Notes under the pieces: model-generated
What the model was told of the DNA's origin: nothing
Databases searched by the model: none
Seen by the model: the letters and a program-made list of their open reading frames with translations, nothing else
Assembly (NCBI GenBank): GCA_029204225.1
Contig: CM055110.1
Location: 36,640,035-36,704,034, forward strand
Reading direction: 5' to 3'
DNA length: 64,000 nucleotides
Source of the DNA: Diphasiastrum complanatum
Lineage: Eukaryota; Streptophyta; Lycopodiopsida; Lycopodiales; Lycopodiaceae
Translations under genes and position numbers: made by a program
Shown: piece by piece, positions 54,476 to 64,000 of the stretch
How the letters are laid out: each line of letters begins with the position of its first letter
How positions within the stretch are numbered: position 1 is the first letter of the stretch

Positions 54476-55215
54476 ATAAGTTTGATAGAGAAGGTTTGGT
54501 ACATGTCCAAACTTCGAATGGTGTTTTGTCTGAGAGACCTTTAGTAGGACATCTATTCTGAATATAGGCTGTTGTTGAAACAGTTTCTACCCATAAGGAC
54601 TTCGGAAGTGTCACATGTGATAACATGCACTTTGCCGATTCAACTAAGATTATATTCTTTCTCTCAGCAAGACCATTTGATTGAGGCGAATAGGAGGTAA
54701 TATACTGTTGCTCAATGCCATTGTTAAGGCAGTATTCCTTGAATTTGGTGGAGATGTATTCTCCTCTGTAATCTGACCTCAATGCTTTGATTCATTTGTC
54801 AGTTTGATTTTCTGCATGCTCTTTGAATTGTCTAAACTTGATGAAAGCTTTTGATTTCTATTTAATAAAGTAAACAACTGTTCTTCTAGAGAATTCGTCA
54901 ATCAAGGTAATGAATTACTTTGCATCTAGCAATGAAGGAGTTTGCATAGGTCCACATATATCTGTATGAACAACATCTAATAGATCTTTTGTTGCATGCC
55001 TATGACTCAATCTAAAAGGAATCCTAGTCTCTTTTCCAAGGATGTAGCTATGGTAGACAGGGAGATCGACTTCACCAGAAGGATAGTCGAGATCAAGTGC
55101 TAGGGATTGTCTGAACATGTTCGAAACAAATGCATAATTCAAGTGTCCTAAGCGATGATGCCATAGTAATGCTTTATTGACAAGAAGAGGTTTTCAAAGC
55201 TTGACTAGAAACAAA
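54476..55215 (-). pseudogene. Copia relic S: pre-integrase and integrase core
   Basis: Minus strand: LLWHHRLGHLNYAFVSNMF (first part frameshifted), VVHTDICGPMQTPSLLDAK, then FKQFKEHAENQTD-like text in pieces, MRSDYRGEYISTKFKEYC (Gly of DNGGEY region altered: YRGEY), YSPQSNGLAERKNIILVESA, TTAYIQNRCPTKGL, KTPFEVWTCTKPSLSNL, where the solo LTR interrupts. The integrase acidic residues are present. Confidence 0.87.
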
Positions 55216-56757
55216 ATAACCATTTGATGTAGTCTCCCTGGGAGGTTCAAAATACTACATCACTTTAAAGCAATGGAAGACGAGATGATATCCATGGAGC
55301 AGAACAATATCTATAATCTAGAGCCATTACCAGCAGATAGGAAGACTGTAAAGTGCAAATGGGTTTTCATATACAAGTATGGACCTGATGGCAACGTATC
55401 CAAATACAAGGCCAGATTGGTGGCAAAAGATTTCTCTCAAAAGTATGGTATTGACTCTACTGAAACCTTTTCTCCAGACGTAAAGCATTCGTCCTTACGC
55501 TTACTATTTGCATATGCAGCAGCATACAGTCTCAAGATCCACATAGTGGATGAAAAACACGCCTTCCTACATGGCGAGTTGAATAAAGAGGTCTATATGG
55601 ACCAACCACCAGAATTTATCTGCTCCCGCTTTGCAAACTACGTCTGCCAAATGCAAATAAGCATATACGGACTAAAGCAGTCTGCCAGGCAGTGGTATAA
55701 GAAGAAGGATCACACTCTTAGATCCTTAGGATTTCAGCCATTGATGGTCGACTACAATGTCTATAAAAAGGTCACAGATGGAAAAATCATAATTATAGTA
55801 GTCTACGTGGATGATACTTTGATTCTATCCAGAAGCGATGAGCTGATTTCTCAGGTGAAGTATGATATTTCACAGCATTTTGAAATATCAGACCTAGGAG
55901 AAGCAAGATGCTACCTAGGATTGCAGATTGACAAAGATCTTGACGGAGGGAAGCTGTATCTTCACCAGTCAAGATACATCCAAAAAATCACTGATGATTT
56001 TCAAATGACAGACTGCAAGAGAGCTAATATGTCGATGGTTGCTAGAACGATTCTGACCAAGCAAGACTGCCCATAGAATGCAGAAGAGCAGGAAGCCATG
56101 CAGAATGTGCCCTACAGAAGATTAATTGGATCACACATGTACTTGGTAGATAACACACGCCCTGACATTGTTATGCAGTTTTCATAATGAGCCAATTTAA
56201 TATCAATCCAGGCCCTATGCACTGGAAGATAACCAAGAGAATTCTGCAATACCTTTAATAGAAAAAAATTATGGGCTGTGTTTCTCTCAGCATGAAGGAT
56301 TCCAGATCAAATCCTACAGCAATGCAAGTTGGGCATCCCTGAAAGATGACTGCAAGAGCATCTCAAGAGGATGCACAATAGTAGTCAATGCAGTTGTGAT
56401 ATGGATCAGCATGAAGTAGGAAGTAGACCATGACTGTAGAAGCAGAGTACGTTGTAGCAGCCAAGATGGCGAATGAGCTTACACGGCTCAAGCAGTTCCT
56501 TGACGGACTAGGAGAGAACTCCAACGAGCCACTGCTACTATTCATGGACTATACGTCCTCATTCATCTGACGAAGGATCCAGTGTTTCATTCTAGGACAA
56601 AACACATTGCTATCAGATATCATCTGATAAGAGATCTGGTTGAGAAAGACAAGCTGAAGACCGTGTTTATTTCAATGAAACAGATGGTGGCTGATATATT
56701 CACAAAGTGTCCTCAATCTCTCTCTTCAATTGGCAATAGTGTGAAAATTTCACGAAC
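55216..56757 (+). pseudogene. Copia relic T: RT and RNase H
   Basis: Opens with a short integrase piece (PFDVVSLGGSKYYIT) fused by deletion to RT. A long intact stretch of 267 codons follows: IYNLEPLPADRKTVKCKWVF, KARLVAKDFSQKYGIDSTET, DEKHAFLHGELNKEVYMDQP, SIYGLKQSARQWY, catalytic VYVDDTLILSRS, SDLGEARCYLGLQID. RNase H follows in several frames (SYSNASWASLKDD, TVEAEYVVAAKMANEL, FHSRTKHIAIRYHLIRD, MVADIFTKC). The palm Asp of DVKxAFL is changed: DEKHAFLHG keeps the first D. Its integrase piece matches M, so T and M are one family. Confidence 0.88.
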
Positions 56758-57700
56758 TTCACGTCTCTACTCAGCACCATCTTCTTTGAGGTTGGGTTGT
56801 AGAGTCGGTAGATCTATGAATCGTTCGAGTATCCAGCCATGGCTATTAGCTCTGACTTTTCGTCGAGCTTACTTCTCTTTTCTTTTGGTATGTGCATGTA
56901 TGCTGCACATCCAAACACACATACGTACAACAGATCGGGCTTTTTACTTGTCCACATTTCATATGATATTTTGTCTTCCAAGGCTGTCATTGTTGATTAG
57001 TTCTGCAGATGTGCAACAGCAGCAATTGCCTTGACCTAAAATTGACTCGACATTTGTGCTTGTGCCATCATGCACTTCACTCCTTCGACTAGTGTCCCAT
57101 TTCTTCTTTCTGCTATACCATTATATTGTGGTGTGTAAGCAGGTGTGGATTCAATGCTTTATTCCTATGTCCTGGTAGAAGCTTGAAAACTCTTTGCTTG
57201 AATACTCACCTCCATTGTCGGACCTAATTGTCTGCAACTTTTTGGAGGTATGTCTCTCAACAAATCCACAAATCTTGAAGGGATCAAACACTTCTAATTT
57301 TCTCTTTATGTAGTATATTGTTGTCATCAAACTGTAATCACCAATGAAAGTGATGAAGTATCATGATCTTGAGAGAGAGTCGACTTTCATCGGTCCACAT
57401 ACATTTGGGTGAACAAGCTTAAGAATGTCCTTGGCTCTTCTACCGTCATGCACAAATGGACTTCGATATTATTTTTCCTTTTGACAAGCTTCATAGAATT
57501 TGGTGTTTGGTCTTGTTATCTTTAGACTTGTGACAATCTCTTTTCTACTCATGTTGTACAAACTTTTCATATTCTGATAATACATTCTTCTATGTCAGAG
57601 ATGATTTTCATTTTTTGATGCATTTAATATGCTATTGTGCCTGCTAATAATCTTTGCTTGGTAAAGATTTTCCTATCTTGATCCAACAATCAGCAGTTTA
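56758..57700 (-). pseudogene. Copia relic N: integrase
   Basis: Minus-strand pieces: LSEYEKFVQHE, YEACQKEKYRSPFVHDG, KLVHPNVCGPMKVDSLS (HSD is HPN), FITFIGDYSLMTTIYYI, IRSDNGGEYSSKEFSSF, YTPQYNGIAERRNGTLVEG, FGCAAYMH. Many stops. RT and RNase H are missing at the left, where T ends. Confidence 0.8.
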
Positions 57701-57714
57701 CTTGATTTGCTGAA

Positions 57715-58429
57715 TTATTTGGCATATATTCTAGTTAAACAGGACTCATGCACCAAGATCGGCGATTCTCGGCAAGTCTCTTCTAAGTGTTGGCACGTAA
57801 AGTGCTCCTTGTAGTTCTGCATATCTGGACAGTGTACATAGATGTAGAGTGCCGATGTCTTTGACTTGTCCTTTTTGAAATGTTGATGATGCTCTTTGCC
57901 TCTCCCTCTTGGCTTGTCCTTTGTGAAGTATGCTTTCACCTCTTCATCATTCTTCAAGAAAAGTTGATTGATCCTCAAAAGCTTGTTCTCTTGCCTACAC
58001 TCCTCGAAAATGAGAACTCCTTATAGTGCCTCCAAGATTGGAAGCTCCTCCCTATCTCATAAGATTGAAGAAGGTTGTCAAATTCTTCCTTCAAACCATT
58101 TAGGATCACTTGCATTAGCTCTCTTGGATTGAGGTGGTCTCCTATGTAAGCAAGCTCTCTATGAAGATCTTTGACTCTCAAAACATAATTTGAGGCACTC
58201 TCATCACTCCTTTGGAAGCTTTGCCTTGATGTGTTCCTTGCCTCATCCTTGCCCTCTTCTTGTACTTTTGGACCTCTTGGAGTACTTGAGGCTCCTCCTC
58301 AAGTCCTAGCACAATCTCCATCACATCTTGGAGTACCAAAATGGATTCCATTCTTGCCTTCCAAATGGCATAATTGGAGGTGTTCGATCTCTCATCATGC
58401 TCCAACAAAAAGGAATCTATGGAAGCCAT
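57715..58429 (-). pseudogene. gag of N
   Basis: Starts MASIDSFLLEHDERSNTSNY at 58429, then AIWKARMESILVLQDVMEIV, a frameshift near 58,180, RVKDLHRELAYIGDHLNPRE, LMQVILNGLKEEFDNLLQSY, another frameshift, and FLKNDEEVKAYFTKDKPRGRG. Same gag type as B and F but clearly diverged. A damaged zinc knuckle follows (MQNYKEHFTCQH). Confidence 0.82.
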
Positions 58430-59230
58430 CTTCCCTTGAGAAATTGTCTTCTAATGGATCAAAAAGTGTTGTCTCTCTCAATAATGGATTCAATAAAGGT
58501 GTGCTACCAGCTCCAATATGGGAGGCTTGCAACTATGTGTGAGACCTATCTCACTAGCTCTACCAATTTCTCTCAAACTAGATCAAACTCTCATCCAAAG
58601 ATGGAGCAAGGACAAATTTAGGTCAACTTGACCCAAGCACATGAAAATCACTAAGAAAATCTACAAAAGACTCAAATAAAAATGATTTGCATGAAACTAT
58701 GTAGTTATGACCTCAAAAAACTGTCTAGATCTCAAATAGATAAGATTGGCAAGCTTTTTTCTAAGTTTTTGGATCAAACAAGCAAGATATGAGTCAAACA
58801 AAAAGTGTCCAACTAGGTTGGGTGTCCTACCCACCTTAATTCAAATGGATATAACTTTTGATTGGCATATCCAATTGATGTGAAACAAATTGCAAAACAA
58901 TCTTGACTCTAATATCTTTCTAGCAGGCTATCAAGGACTTGCTTTAGATTTTCCTTGGAGAAACACCAACCATTCATATTTTGGTGATCTCACAAGTGGT
59001 TGAGCAGTACAGTTCATATAGTACCCAACATGGATCAATCCAATATGATTTTGATCCATTTTGACCCTAAAATCCCTTGATATTTTTGGTAGATTTTTCA
59101 TCACTCTCGACGTATGCATGGATATCTTAGGTAGGATCTGATACCATGTTGAATTTCACACGTGTGGGAGTCCCCAAAAGTGTGATTATAATCTCCTAAG
59201 ATTTGGTGATTGCACATAGATCAAGCATAG
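58430..59230 (-). mobile_element. Leader, PBS and LTR stub of N
   Basis: About 700 bp of leader without genes, a minus-strand PBS TGGTATCAGATCC (59128-59140), and an LTR opening TGTTGAATTTCACACGTGTG in plus text at about 59140. Only some 90 bp of the LTR remain before element O begins near 59231. Confidence 0.7.
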
Positions 59231-59235
59231 ATTGA

Positions 59236-60911
59236 AAGCCTGAAGGGTTTGAAGACGAGGATATTTTTGAAGAAGAAGAGACCTTGGCACCTATTCCACG
59301 CCTACCAACGATAGTACCATCAGGGTCTCTTGCTGCTGCCACCTCCACGACTGTTGATTCTGGTGATGCTCTTGGGTTAGTTTCAAGCCTTGGGCAAGTG
59401 ATCCAGTCTATGCTGGATAAGAAGAAGGAAATGGAACAGAGGATCTCTGATTTAGGATCCGAAAACACTCTGATCAGCCAGAAAATTGTCCAGTTGAATC
59501 GAGAGGTGAAGATAGCCAAGCAACATGAAGAAAAGGCTGAAAGCAAAAAGACATTGGCCCAGCAACAAATTGATCGCTTGGAAACCTACATCAGCTCCCT
59601 GCAAAATGCCTTGACAACCACACAAGATCAGGTAGATAAGATAGTGCAAGATGCCAAGCAATAGGGCAGCTACTGAAGGGACAATTACAAATGGTCGAAC
59701 AAGATCGCACACAACTTCAAGGTGAACTGGATGTGACCACCCTTGAGCATGATGCATATCTGCAAACACAAATACCTGATCATCCGGTCACACCGACGGA
59801 GATTGCATATTTGTTCAAGAAAGTGGAAACATACAAAGTGGCCCTTCAGAAATTCCAAGGCCGCTTTGATAGGTTCAAAGGAGCAGCTTCAACCGAGTTA
59901 GCAAAGGCAAAAGAGACCATCAACGCCTATGAAAAACCCGCCGCTCAAGTGTTGGAAGCCGGACCACAAATCTCCATCTCGGTCATGCCGCAATTCTCCC
60001 CTTCGCGCCAATAAGCCGTACAGATGGATACATGGGTTGATTTGAGCATGGACCAGGAAGGAGCTCCAGATCTAGCAGATCAACCGCCAACTATACCGAT
60101 AGTGCAAGCGGGTCCATCCTCATCAAGGACAAGCCATTTATTTAGAAGGCCCATCAGCGTCGAGGACCAGATCCAGACCTTCTTAAAGCAGCATCCACAT
60201 GAGTCCTTGCGTGGTGGATGGGTTCTCAAATTAAAGACCTCTGAGATTAAAGTCGACAAAGAATTGGACAACATACCTGCCTTGGAAGAGCAGCCGGCAT
60301 GGAGAATCACGATTTTTGAAAAAACTCCGAAATCAATTAGGAGTTACATCGCCAGCCCTCGCCAGTTGTGGGTAGATCCTTATTACGTGCCAATGCCGCG
60401 AAGACAAAAATGAAAAGATTTGGGATTGGCTATGGATAAAATCACCATCCATACGCCCAATTGGCCAATTATCCACCAGTCTTACACCTGGAATATTTCA
60501 GTGGATTTTCATTGGGCCTTACAAGCATATCAGAGAGAGTATGTCCACTCTCCGGATCCAATGGTACGACAATCGGCAATGTTTGCAAAAGATCTAATTC
60601 TTTTGGCGTCAGTGGCAACCAAATGGGACGATTGCCTTCCTACCATGGCATTTGATCCAAATAAGCCGATGGCCTCAGAGCAAATCAAAGATCAGTTGCA
60701 GATTGCTCGACTGTATTTCCGTGCGGCTATGATGGGAGGCTCTTGGAAATCCCGCTTCACCTCATGGACAACTTTCAAGTGGATTGCCGGAGCCCACCGT
60801 TGTTTCCTACCGCATAATTTGGATTTCAATACTGCATGCCTTGACTTTATGGAGAAGGTGCAGTACCATTTAATTAAGATTCGGCGCGAAGCCAATAAAA
60901 GTTCCCAATAA
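59236..60911 (+). pseudogene. Coiled-coil ORF of O, function unknown
   Basis: About 555 codons: one frameshift near 59,664 and stops at 60012 (TAA) and 60411 (TGA), otherwise open to 60911. Order: acidic start (PEGFEDEDIFEEEE), Ser/Ala linker, a heptad-rich coiled coil (DKKKEMEQRISDLGSENTL.. through QDAKQ and QLQMVEQDRTQLQGELD), a second helical part (IAYLFKKVETYKVALQKFQG), a Pro/Ser linker, then a globular half with Trp-rich blocks (ESLRGGWVLKLKTSEIKVD, ITIFEKTPKSIRSYIASP, SVDFHWALQAYQREYVH, WKSRFTSWTTFKWIAGAH). It ends 50 bp before the polypurine tract. No gag, protease or pol motif seen. It may be an extra 3' ORF or a gag-like protein. Confidence 0.5.
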
Positions 60912-60961
60912 CTGCATATTGCAGGTGTCGTGGGACCACCAACAGTTTTGGTGGGGGATAT

Positions 60962-61340
60962 TGTTGGAGGGTTTGCGGATCCCAAGGCAACCCTAACCCT
61001 AGTTAATAAGTGAGAGGGATTTGGCACCTTGCGTGTGTAAGTCCAACCCAATGATCACATAGTTATTTGATTGACTAGTTAAAAGTTAATAAAAGGACTT
61101 TAGGCCTTTTTGCGGGACTTTTAATGTCACAGGACCTAAATGTCAAGTTAGTGAATAAAGTTGGGTTTTCCTCCAATTTTGATGGTTCCCACACTTTTTT
61201 AAATTTGAATAAAAAGAGAGGCAAGATTGGACCAATAGGATTTAGAGGCCAGGGTCCTCCTCTCTACTATAAAAAGGGACCAACTCGAGTTGTTCCTGAT
61301 GTTCATTTCCTCATTTCAATAAAGCAGATTGGTTCTCTTT
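60962..61340 (+). repeat. LTR of O (5' portion)
   Basis: Starts TGTTGGAG after the polypurine tract. U3 with TATA box TATAAAAAGG at 61268-61277, and AATAAA at 61318-61323. The end beyond about 61,340 is uncertain. Confidence 0.6.
61268..61277 (+). promoter_or_regulatory. TATA box in O LTR
   Basis: TATAAAAAGG within CTACTATAAAAAGGGACC, 50 bp before AATAAA. Confidence 0.55.
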
Positions 61341-61720
61341 AGAAATAGATTGATGAATGTCCTTGCTTTTCCTCTCTTCTCCTCCGTTTCTCATGTTTTC
61401 TTTGGATTTTGCTAATTGTTGGATCTGATCATTATTGGGATTGCTATTTCTTATGCTTTTTGTGAGAGAGAAAGGGAGAGAGAGAAGAGTAAGGTTCTAT
61501 CATTGTTGTGGATTTAGGGTTAATGGAAGTAGGATTAATGGATGTAGTGTTAATGCTTAGTGTTAATGGATGTTAGCGTTAGATCCTCCATTCATGTTGA
61601 AATCTGAACTATACTATCGCTCTCATGGGAACGAACCTTCGCGTGACAACTAACTTCATCTCTTTGATGCTAGATTGACTAGATCTTGGATTTAGCTTAG
61701 GCAAGAGAAGAAACCCACCA
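61341..61720. other. No gene; probable continuation of O LTR
   Basis: Contains GGGTTAATGGA-type short repeats (TTAATGGATGTAGTGTTAATG) near 61,500-61,580. No frame of interest. Confidence 0.4.
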
Positions 61721-62274
61721 CAGGTGCGCACAATGCGCCACATCATCTATTAGATCGCTTTCTACTGTCGACAGACTCTGACATGGTATCATTGCCAAGT
61801 GGAGATCCTATACGAGCAAGTGGGGGTGTGCTTCGCCCTGTGCTCACTTGAGTGAGGGTGTTGGAGGATGCAAGATACACATAGTGGTCTGCTTTCATAA
61901 AAGGCACAAAAAAGAGTGCATTTGTCCCATAAGTAAATGGAGACTAAAACATCCCCCACATATAAGCTCATCATAGACACAACACCCTTTTCCCCTAGTA
62001 CCAGCCCTTTTGGAGTCAAAGAGAGAAGATGGCAGGTGGCTAGGTGGTGGGGATCGGATCCCACGTGTGGCCCGCAGGTGCACACAATGCGCCACATCGT
62101 CTACTAGACCACTTTTTGCTGTCGACAAACTCTAACAGCCCTCTTGGGGTCAAAGGGGAAAGATGGTGGGTGGCTAGTAGGTGGTGGGGATGGAATCCCA
62201 AGCGCGGCCCGCTGGTGTGCACAATGCACCACATCGTCTACTAGACCGCTCTCCGCTGTCGACAAACTCTAACA
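61721..62274 (+). mobile_element. Miniature LTR element P (TRIM-like)
   Basis: The last 63 bp of an LTR (61721-61783, ending GTCGACAGACTCTGACA) is followed at once by PBS-like TGGTATCATTGCC, 75 bp of interior ending in purines (GAGTGAGGG), and a full LTR from 61859 (TGTTGGAGGATGC) to CTCTAACA. The final 135 bp of that LTR (62002-62136) is duplicated in tandem (62137-62274). An LTR-PBS-PPT-LTR structure with almost no interior is the TRIM arrangement. The first LTR is truncated. Confidence 0.6.
62002..62274 (+). repeat. 135-bp tandem duplication at the P LTR end
   Basis: CAGCCCTTTTGGAGTCAAAG.. to GTCGACAAACTCTAACA, twice, with about 10 % differences. CpG positions differ most. Confidence 0.8.
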
Positions 62275-62857
62275 TCCTCTTGATAGAAGCCTAGACTCCT
62301 CATTCACCAAGATTTCTTGCAAGTCTTCCATACTTGGCAATGTCTTTTGAATAGAAAAATTTTATACAAGATTAGGATGATCATCCAACAAGCCATTAAG
62401 AACTACTTGAACAAGTTATAAGGCTCCTTAATGCTTTCATCAATACATGGTAACTCATTATTGAATTATTTAACCCTAAAAACAAAAACATGAGCACTTT
62501 CATCCATCTTTTGTAAAATTTGAAAGATTTTCCTCCTAAGGGTCATAGCCCTTGATGTGGACTAGACTCATAAACCTTCTTTAAAGCTCTCCAAGCCTCA
62601 CTAGATGAAGTACACTTACCAACTTCCTTGAGAAGTTCATTTGTCACATTCATTTTGATCACATGAAGGGCTTCCTTTGGCCTCCTATCATACCTAAATT
62701 GTTCTTGAGGTGCCAAATGTCTCTCATCCACACCTGCAACAATGTCCATCAACTCATTCATCTCAAGGAGAAACTCCATTCTCACCTTCCAAGTTGAATA
62801 GTTGTTTGAGGTAAGTCTATCATTGCTCTCCAACAAGAAGCCTCCATTTGTAGCCAT
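62275..62857 (-). pseudogene. Copia relic Q: gag
   Basis: Starts MATNGGFLLESNDRLTSNNY at 62857, then STWKVRMEFLLEMNELMDIV, RRPKEALHVIKMNVTNELLK, SSEAWRALKKVYES. Frameshifted text continues as LRRKIFQILQKMDESAHVF and LVNEESRLLSRG. It is related to the gag of B and F (same core positions) but from another subfamily. Cut at 62275 by P. Confidence 0.85.
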
Positions 62858-64000
62858 GTTGAAATGATATGATCTTCTCTTTCAACCTATACCAATGCAC
62901 TTAGCACTCTCTTGAAAGTCAACAAATGAATCCAAGAAGAAATCACAAAGATATGGAACCTCTCAAATCTCTTTGTTGCACAAAACTAGCCAATCCAACA
63001 CGTAGAATTGATGACACTTGATCACAACATCATCAATCTACAATATCCTGAACTTTTACACTCTCCTAAGATTGAAACACACAATATCATAAACTTTTGC
63101 ACTCTCCTTAGATTGCACCCCTTGGTCAAAACCGACTTTTGACTCTATTACACATCAAATTATTTCTTACAAGTGTCAAAACCCTATTCATGTGCCTATC
63201 TAGCTCGAGATTGCATCATGACTCACTTTTGGCTCAATAGAGGCATTACATGTGGATTTTGCCGATTTGCCATCTATGCCAATTTTTGGTCCTATCACAG
63301 CTCTACACAAAGAAGATTGACATAAAAACTTTATGAAACCCCTAAGACTAAGATAAACTATTTTACACATGTGGGAACATGCTCCACATATGTGAAATGT
63401 ACTCACAAATATAAAAAACATGAAATTGCCAAGCTAGATTTTTGCCAATTTTTCACACTCCTCAAAAAGATAGCTTGGAAAGGTACTAGATCATTTGAGA
63501 AGTTTGTGAAACTTTTTGAGTGGATCCTTTTGTATGTACATGAAGTAGAAAACCAGCAAAAGGATCCATCATAGCAGCACCTCACCAAATCCATGATAAA
63601 ATCTCTTTGGTAGAAATCTCTTGCCAATATCTTTGAAGAGTACTCCACCAATTTGCCACTCTAACCATGTGCTTCCTCCATGCTTGATGATGGCATTTGA
63701 TTTGAAAGCTCCACTTGCATGATGGCTACACCATAAATAGAGAAAGTCAAGGCTTCCAGGCCTCATGAAGATCATAGAGATCAAGATCATAAGATGAGCA
63801 GAAGTGTAGATCTTCAAGATTAAGCATACTAGCTTGACTAGTCCACATGCTATGAACTTTATCCATGATGAATCTAATCTTGAAATCAAATACAATCTTG
63901 ATCTTCTTGAGGCTAAATACTTGCTCAAGTATGTAGGTGTCCTCTTTGAATGTTTCACCTAATCTCAAGAGAAGTTTACAAAATGCCTCAAAGCATGTAA
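62858..64000. other. Q leader, then unassigned sequence
   Basis: The first 120 bp match the leader start of B (TTCTCTTTCAACCT, AATGCACTTAGCACT). Beyond about 63,000 nothing matches, and no PBS or LTR is found where B would have it. Minus-strand frames at 63569-63968 (up to 129 codons) are not recognised. Confidence 0.4.

Larger units (their letters stand above)
59231..61340 (+). mobile_element. 3' part of LTR element O
   Basis: A long plus-strand ORF of unknown type is followed by a polypurine tract (GTTTTGGTGGGGGATA, 60945-60960) and an LTR from 60962 (TGTTGGAGGGTTTGCGG). The LTR has a TATA box and an AATAAA. Its text resembles the R LTRs (TAATAAGTGAGAGGGATTTGG against TAATAAGTGTGAGGGCACTGG, shortened here), so O and R may be the coding and non-coding members of one lineage. 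The LTR right end is not resolved. The 5' part is cut by N. Confidence 0.6.

Noticed and set aside
63569-63968. Minus-strand frames up to 129 codons as a gene
   Set aside because: Two overlapping frames of similar quality, neither recognised, and no splice or promoter support.

Overview
The window looks like intergenic DNA from a land-plant nuclear genome: AT-rich, intron-like, and packed with LTR retrotransposons nested inside one another. Plant markers are Ty1/copia polyproteins in the plant order (gag, protease, integrase, RT, RNase H), initiator-Met primer-binding sites (TGGTATCAGAGC), plant telomere-type CCCTAAA blocks and long CT/GA microsatellites. One GC-rich fragment (18.8-19.5 kb) may derive from an axonemal dynein chain gene. 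If so, a plant with motile sperm (bryophyte, lycophyte, fern, cycad or Ginkgo) is likely, but this is weak evidence. I see no rRNA, tRNA or CRISPR, and no intact host gene.

Layout. 1-2.2 kb: 5' end of a minus-strand Ty3/gypsy-like element (V) with LTR, PBS, leader and gag start. 3.1-3.5 kb: degenerate telomere-like repeat abutting a truncated copia fragment (A). 4.6-10.7 kb: element B, a minus-strand copia element with both LTRs and a GATTC target duplication, inserted in a plus-strand copia relic (C, to 11.9 kb). In B the reverse transcriptase is replaced by about 1.07 kb of foreign, mostly open sequence. 12-14 kb: non-TE-looking DNA. 14-18.1 kb and 31.5-33.2 kb: two halves of an unclassified repeat, here called U, with divergent broken genes and arrays of a 15-bp palindrome (CTATGCT-S-AGCATAG). 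A second shrunken U copy lies at 50.5-52.7 kb. 18.1-31.5 kb: a three-deep nest inside U, D containing E containing F. F is a nearly complete copia element. 33.2-48.7 kb: copia end H, a small gypsy-type LTR element R, and copia element J. J carries element I (TSD TGCAA), and I in turn holds relics K and L. 48.7-59.2 kb: copia relics M, S (with a solo LTR), T and N in alternating orientation. 59.2-61.4 kb: LTR element O, whose last ORF encodes an unrecognised coiled-coil protein. 61.7-62.3 kb: a miniature LTR element P. 62.3-63 kb: copia gag relic Q.

Relative ages read from LTR pairs by eye agree with the nesting: D about 7 % (oldest), B about 3.4 %, F about 2.3 %. Decay is dominated by C-to-T changes, as expected for methylated plant repeats. 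The observations most worth following are the palindrome-array family U, the RT replacement in B, the stop codon shared by B and F at one pol codon, the gene fragment inside D, and the O coiled-coil ORF.
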